From: an uncultured Pelagibacteraceae bacterium
Lineage (GTDB): Bacteria; Pseudomonadota; Alphaproteobacteria; Pelagibacterales; Pelagibacteraceae
DNA: 64,000 bases
Assembly (NCBI GenBank): GCA_902539165.1
Contig: CACBHY010000002.1
Span: 1-64,000, forward strand
Direction: 5' to 3'
Below, one piece after another: positions 59,015 to 64,000 of this stretch. Numbering within the stretch: position 1 is the stretch's first letter; every line of letters begins with the position of its first letter. A program made the position numbers and the translations under genes. The notes below the pieces were generated by a model. That model was not told where the DNA came from and did no database searches. It saw only the letters and a program-made list of their open reading frames with translations.

Positions 59015-60202
59015 ATGAAATTTAATAAAAAATTATCAGACATTGTTGATATTAGTAAAATCGAGGTTGTTAAAAACCCAATTGAAAAGGCTCATGGTTT
59101 ACCAAATGAGTGCTATTTAAATGAGGATTATCTAGAATTTGAAAGAGAAAAAATTTTTAAAAACAATTGGACAATGATAGGTGTTGCAAGCTCAGTACCT
59201 AATGAAGGAGATGTAAAACCATTTAATCTTTTAGGAATTCCCCTTTTAATTATCAGAAATAAAAATAAAGAAGTAAAAGTTTTTCACAACGTTTGTAGTC
59301 ACAGAGGATTTAAATTAATAGATAAAGAGTGTAAATTAAAAAATGTTTTGAGATGCCCTTATCATTATTGGTCATATGATTTTAACGGAAAACTAGTTAC
59401 CACTCCACATATTGGTGGATTAGGAAAACATGATGTAGATGGTTTTGACAAAACCAAAAGTAATCTTAAAGAAGTTAATTCATATATATGGATGGATTTA
59501 ATTTTTGTTGACATTAATTCAAATGCTCAATCATTTAAAGAATTTATCAAACCTCTAGAAAATAGGTGGTCAAAATTTATAAAAAAAGAAGATCGGCAGC
59601 TAATAAGACACTCTACTGACTATGGTTATTTCAATATGGAAGTTAATAGTAATTGGAAGTTTGCAATTGAAAATTATTGTGAAAGTTATCATCTCCCAAC
59701 TATTCATCCTGAGCTAAATAAAGTTTCCAATATATCAGATCATTATCATATAGAAGATAAAGACTTAAGTTTTTCTGGACAAGGAAGTAATAAATATTCT
59801 CAACAATTTGAAGGCAATATTAAATTTAATTGTTTTCCTAACTGGCCATCCGATTTATATAAAAAAGCAGAATACGTATCTCTTTATCCAAATGTAATGT
59901 TAGGAATACACGTTGATCATTTTTATGCATTTTGGCTAGAGCCAATTACAAATAACAAAACAAAAGAACACTTTGAGTTATATTATATAGGTAAAGAAAG
60001 TGCATCTAGCGATGAATATAAAGATATAAGAAAGAAAAATTTTGCATTTTGGCAAGAAGTTATGAATGAAGATGTAATTGCAATAGAGGGAATGCAAAAG
60101 GGTCGAAGTTCCCCAGCTTATAATGGCGGAAATTTTTCCCCAGTTATGGATACTCCTACTTTGATGTTTCACAAGTGGGTTGCAACTAATTTAACGAAAT
60201 GA
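59015..60202 (+). CDS. Rieske non-heme iron oxygenase alpha subunit (GbcA-like)
   Basis: CSHRGFKLIDKECKLKNVLRCPYHYWSYD Rieske motif; NWKFAIENYCESYHLPTIHPEL iron-site motif; upstream AAAGGAGGT. Confidence 0.8.
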   Translation: MKFNKKLSDIVDISKIEVVKNPIEKAHGLPNECYLNEDYLEFEREKIFKNNWTMIGVASSVPNEGDVKPFNLLGIPLLIIRNKNKEVKVFHNVCSHRGFKLIDKECKLKNVLRCPYHYWSYDFNGKLVTTPHIGGLGKHDVDGFDKTKSNLKEVNSYIWMDLIFVDINSNAQSFKEFIKPLENRWSKFIKKEDRQLIRHSTDYGYFNMEVNSNWKFAIENYCESYHLPTIHPELNKVSNISDHYHIEDKDLSFSGQGSNKYSQQFEGNIKFNCFPNWPSDLYKKAEYVSLYPNVMLGIHVDHFYAFWLEPITNNKTKEHFELYYIGKESASSDEYKDIRKKNFAFWQEVMNEDVIAIEGMQKGRSSPAYNGGNFSPVMDTPTLMFHKWVATNLTK

Positions 60203-60212
60203 GAGGATAAAT

Positions 60213-61253
60213 ATGAAAAAAGATCTTATTACTAGATTAAATGAGGGCCCGATAATGTGTGCAGAAGGATATCTGTTTGCAATGGAAAGAAGAGGTTATC
60301 TTTCAGCAGGTCCATTTGTTCCTGAAGTTGTTTTGGAACATCCGGAAGTGGTCACTCAGTTACATCGAGAATTTATTAGAGCAGGTTCAGATGTTGTTCA
60401 AGCATTTACTTATTATGGTCATAGAGAAAAGCTTAGAATAATTGGTAAAGAACACTTGTTAGAACCAATGCAAAAAAATGCACTTAAAATTGCAAAAGAT
60501 GCTGCTGCGGAGTTTAAAGATTTAGATTTAATGGTTTGTGGAGATGTGGCTAATACAAATGTATTTGATCCTGCTGATGAAAATACTCATAAACAATGTC
60601 AACAAATGTATGAGGAGCAAGTTGCCTGGGCAAAAGAGGCTGGAGTTGATTTTGTTATTGCTGAAACAATTAGTTGGGCTGACGAAATGAAAATTGCATT
60701 AAAAGCAATTAAAGATGCAGGATTAATTGCTGTTTGTAATTTTGCAATCCCTAGAGGAGACAAAACCAGAGACGGTCATAATGCAGAGGATGCATGTAAA
60801 ATGATGGAAGATCTAGGTGCTGATGTTGTTGGGTTAAATTGTTATAGAGGTCCAGAGATGACAATGAAACTTTTAAATAAGGTTAGAAATAAAGTTTCAT
60901 GCCATGTATCAGGACTTCCAGTTCCTTACAGAACTACCGATAAAGAACCTGGATTTTTAAATATTACAGATCATGGTTGTGACTGTATACCAGGTGGTAA
61001 TGCTTTCCCTGTTGCTTTAGATAATTTATTTTGTAACAGATTTGAGATGGCTGAATTTGCAAAAGATTGTGTAAAAAATAAAATAAATTTCATTGGTATA
61101 TGTTGTGGTGCAGAAGCTCATCACGTTAGAGAGATGTCAGTTGCTATTGGAAAAAAACCAATTTCGATGAAATACATGCCAGACATGAGCAAACATTTCC
61201 ATCATGGTACAGATAAATCTTTAAAAAAAGTAAATAAGGAAATTAAATATTAA
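60213..61253 (+). CDS. bhmT: betaine-homocysteine S-methyltransferase-like protein
   Basis: GPIMCAEGYLFAMERRGYL; VVGLNCYRGPEMTM; FIGICCGAEAHHVREM (Cys Zn site). Confidence 0.85.
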   Translation: MKKDLITRLNEGPIMCAEGYLFAMERRGYLSAGPFVPEVVLEHPEVVTQLHREFIRAGSDVVQAFTYYGHREKLRIIGKEHLLEPMQKNALKIAKDAAAEFKDLDLMVCGDVANTNVFDPADENTHKQCQQMYEEQVAWAKEAGVDFVIAETISWADEMKIALKAIKDAGLIAVCNFAIPRGDKTRDGHNAEDACKMMEDLGADVVGLNCYRGPEMTMKLLNKVRNKVSCHVSGLPVPYRTTDKEPGFLNITDHGCDCIPGGNAFPVALDNLFCNRFEMAEFAKDCVKNKINFIGICCGAEAHHVREMSVAIGKKPISMKYMPDMSKHFHHGTDKSLKKVNKEIKY

Positions 61254-63658
61254 TGGAAAAGCATGCTAAAGTTGTAATCATAGGTGGTGGTGTAGTAGGA
61301 TGTTCTATCCTTTACCATTTATCTAAATTTGGATTAAAGGATTGTATTCTACTTGAGAGAAACGAACTTACCTCAGGTTCTTCTTGGCATGCTGCAGGTA
61401 ATGTTCATGTAATATCATCTGATCCTAATATTTCTAGGATGATGGCTTACACAATTGGTTTATATAAAGAGATTGAAAAAGAGTCTGGTCATTCTGTAGG
61501 CTTTAAGCCCAGTGGAGGTTTTTATCTAGCTTCAAATGAGGTGTGGGCTGATTATTTAAAGAGAGAAAGATCAAAAGCTAGATACATGGGACTTGACCAA
61601 GAATTTATATCCTTAGAAGAAGTAAAAAAGAAACATCCATTAATTGATCCATCTAGATACTTGCTAGCATTATGGGATCCTATTGATGGTGAAGTTGATC
61701 CATCAGGAGTTACTTATGCTTTTGCAAAAGCTGCAAAAGTTCATGGTGGTAAGTATCTTACTCACACAGTAGTTAAAGACACTAAACAAAAAAATGATGG
61801 GTCATGGGAAGTGTTTACAGACAAAGGAAACATTAATGCGGAAATAGTTATTAATGCAGGTGGTTTGTGGGCAAGAGAAGTTGGTCAATTAGCTGGGCTT
61901 AATCTTCCAGTTCAACCAATGGAGCATCATTATTTGATTACAGAACCTATTCCAGAAATTGAAGCAATGGGTGACCAAAGATTGCCTATAGGAACAGATT
62001 TTGAGGGAAATATTTATTTTAGACAAGAAGGTAAAGGAATGTTGCTTGGAACTTATGAGCCAAAATCAACTCCTTGGAAAGTAGAAGGTACACCAATGAA
62101 TTTTGGCCACGAGTTACTGGAGCCAAAGTTAGATAATATTGAAGATAGACTGGCAATTGGTTTTGAAAGAATGCCAGCGCTAGAACGTGCAGGTATTAAG
62201 AATATAGTTAATGGACCTTTTACTTTTGGTCCAGATGGAAGTCCTCTGATTGGTCCAGTGCCTGGAATGAAGAATTATTGGGTTGCGGTTGGTGTTATGG
62301 CTGGATTTTGCCAAGGTGGTGGTGTTGGTAAATGTATAGCAGAATGGATTATTGATGGTGAACCTTCAATTGATGTTTGGGCAATGGATGTTGCAAGATT
62401 TGGAGATTATGCATCACCTCAATATGGAACAATAAAGTCCTCAGAAAATTATGAGAGAAGATTTATTATGACATTTCCAAATGAAACTTTGCCGAAAGGA
62501 AGAAAACAAAAAACAACAGCACTTTATGATCGTTTTGTAAATCAAGGTGCTGTTATGGGTGATAGCTTTGGATTAGAAAATGTTTTGTGGTTTGCAAATA
62601 ATAAAGCAGACGCCCATGAAGAGCCTACTATTAAAAGATCAAGATCTCATGATTATGTATCAAAAGAAGTTATTAATGTAAGAGAAAATGTTGGTTTAAT
62701 AGAAGTTGCAAATTTTTCAAAACATGAGTTCAAAGGTCCTGATGCTAGAAAATTTTTAGATCATATAATGGCTGGAAGACTTCCAAAGCCAGGGAGAATA
62801 TCTTTATCTCCAATGTTATCATATAGAGGAAAATTATGTGGTGATTTAACAGTGGCTTGTTTAGAGCAAAATGAATTCATGGTATTTGGATCTGGAGCTG
62901 CTCAAGAAATGCATAGACGTTGGTTTGAAAGTCATTTAGATAAATTTAACTTAAGTTACTCCAATAGATCTGATGAGTATCATGGATTGTCTATTGCAGG
63001 ACCTAATTCAAGGAAAGTTTTAGAAAAAATTGTAAGAGATGATGTTTCAAATGAAAAATTTAAATTTAAAGATTCAAGGAGAATGTTTGTTGGTAGTGTT
63101 CCTGCAATAATAAATAGAATTTCATTTACAGGTGAACTTGGTTATGAAATTTATGTAGCGCCCCATTATCAATTAAAGCTTTATGAAGAATTAATGGAAG
63201 CTGGAAATGAATTTAATATTAAACCTTTTGGTGGAAGAGCATTAATGTCAATGAGGTTGGAGAAAAATTGGGGAGCTTGGACATTAGATTATCGACCAGA
63301 TTTTACTGCAAAAGAGACAGGCTTAGATGCTTTTATTAATTGGGATAAAGAGTTTATTGGTAAAGAAAGTGCACAAAAGGAAAATTCTTCAAATAAACTC
63401 ATACCATTAATTGTTGAAACAAATGATATTGACGTAACAAATAATGAAGCTGTCATTAATGGGGATCAAAGTATTGGTTACGTAACCTCAGGTGGTTTTG
63501 CACATTTTGTAAATAAAAGTGTAGCATTTACTTTTATTGATCAAAAAAACATTAATTCTGAAAATAAAATTCAAGTGGAGATAAACGGTGATTTATTTAA
63601 TTGTTCAATTATTAAAGAACCACTTTACGATCCAAGTGGTCAAAAAATGAGAAGCTAA
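61253..63658 (+). CDS. dmgdh: dimethylglycine dehydrogenase-like protein (FAD-DAO + GcvT fusion)
   Basis: VVIIGGGVVGCSILYHLSKFG; LTSGSSWHAAGNVHVISSDPNISRMMAYTI; C-terminal GcvT region ISFTGELGYEIYV. Confidence 0.85.
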   Translation: MEKHAKVVIIGGGVVGCSILYHLSKFGLKDCILLERNELTSGSSWHAAGNVHVISSDPNISRMMAYTIGLYKEIEKESGHSVGFKPSGGFYLASNEVWADYLKRERSKARYMGLDQEFISLEEVKKKHPLIDPSRYLLALWDPIDGEVDPSGVTYAFAKAAKVHGGKYLTHTVVKDTKQKNDGSWEVFTDKGNINAEIVINAGGLWAREVGQLAGLNLPVQPMEHHYLITEPIPEIEAMGDQRLPIGTDFEGNIYFRQEGKGMLLGTYEPKSTPWKVEGTPMNFGHELLEPKLDNIEDRLAIGFERMPALERAGIKNIVNGPFTFGPDGSPLIGPVPGMKNYWVAVGVMAGFCQGGGVGKCIAEWIIDGEPSIDVWAMDVARFGDYASPQYGTIKSSENYERRFIMTFPNETLPKGRKQKTTALYDRFVNQGAVMGDSFGLENVLWFANNKADAHEEPTIKRSRSHDYVSKEVINVRENVGLIEVANFSKHEFKGPDARKFLDHIMAGRLPKPGRISLSPMLSYRGKLCGDLTVACLEQNEFMVFGSGAAQEMHRRWFESHLDKFNLSYSNRSDEYHGLSIAGPNSRKVLEKIVRDDVSNEKFKFKDSRRMFVGSVPAIINRISFTGELGYEIYVAPHYQLKLYEELMEAGNEFNIKPFGGRALMSMRLEKNWGAWTLDYRPDFTAKETGLDAFINWDKEFIGKESAQKENSSNKLIPLIVETNDIDVTNNEAVINGDQSIGYVTSGGFAHFVNKSVAFTFIDQKNINSENKIQVEINGDLFNCSIIKEPLYDPSGQKMRS

Positions 63659-64000
63659 TGGCTCAAAAAGACGTAGGAAACAAAATTCCAATTTATAAGC
63701 TTAAAACCACCGATGAAGTTATGAAGTATTACGATGAGTGGGGAGACAAAGACAAATATAATAAAGACATGGTTGACTGGAACTATACAGGACCTAAAGA
63801 GACCACAGAAATTTTTGATAAATATGAAAAGAATAAAGACATTTTAATATTTGATGCCGGATGTGGCACTGGTTTAGTTGGTTTAGAGCTAAAAAAATAT
63901 GGTTTTAAACATTTTCATGGAGCAGATTTATCACAAACCTTGTTAGACTCTGTTCCAAATAATCTTTATCAAAATTTAACAAAGGTTGATCTTAATAAAA
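63658..64000 (+). CDS. SAM-dependent methyltransferase (3' end beyond window)
   Basis: TAATG overlap with preceding gene; MAQKDVGNKIPIYKLKTTDEVMKYYDEWG...ILIFDAGCGTGLVGLELKKYGF motif I; open to window edge. Confidence 0.75.
   Translation, partial: MAQKDVGNKIPIYKLKTTDEVMKYYDEWGDKDKYNKDMVDWNYTGPKETTEIFDKYEKNKDILIFDAGCGTGLVGLELKKYGFKHFHGADLSQTLLDSVPNNLYQNLTKVDLNK

Noticed and set aside
1-64000. CRISPR arrays, prophage, transposons, rRNA or tRNA genes
   Set aside because: No regularly spaced repeats, no phage or transposase proteins in the ORF track, and no recognisable rRNA/tRNA sequence seen.

Overview
AT-rich, densely packed bacterial chromosome segment. Gene content and order suggest an alphaproteobacterium of the SAR11/Pelagibacter type (inference; no taxonomic search was run). 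The flanks are mostly housekeeping: cyclophilin, agmatinase, argE, aconitase, bamB-like, zapE-like, purE/purK, cold-shock protein. Roughly 13-63 kb is dominated by methylated-amine and one-carbon metabolism. It includes a GmaS-like ligase, a second divergent glutamine-synthetase homologue, a three-gene glutamate-synthase-like set (MgsABC/GlxBCD type), an Amt transporter flanked by two tiny membrane ORFs, a SoxB-like FAD oxidoreductase, TMAO demethylase (Tdm), TmoXWV-type ABC transporter, trimethylamine monooxygenase (Tmm), Fe-alcohol dehydrogenase, formate-THF ligase, a SoxBDAG-type tetramer, a proX/proW-metF-like-DmdA/LigM-like operon, and a Rieske-BHMT-DMGDH operon. The best candidates for undescribed biology are: (1) the proX-proW-metF-DmdA-like-microprotein operon, a possible THF-dependent demethylation route; (2) the lone FAD oxidoreductase plus second GS homologue at the DMA/MMA step; (3) a dipeptidase + 553-aa unknown + DUF3726-like + CxxC microprotein operon; and (4) unannotated small membrane ORFs. 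A 5'-truncated FadN-like pseudogene abuts speB. I saw no rRNA, tRNA, CRISPR array, prophage or transposase.
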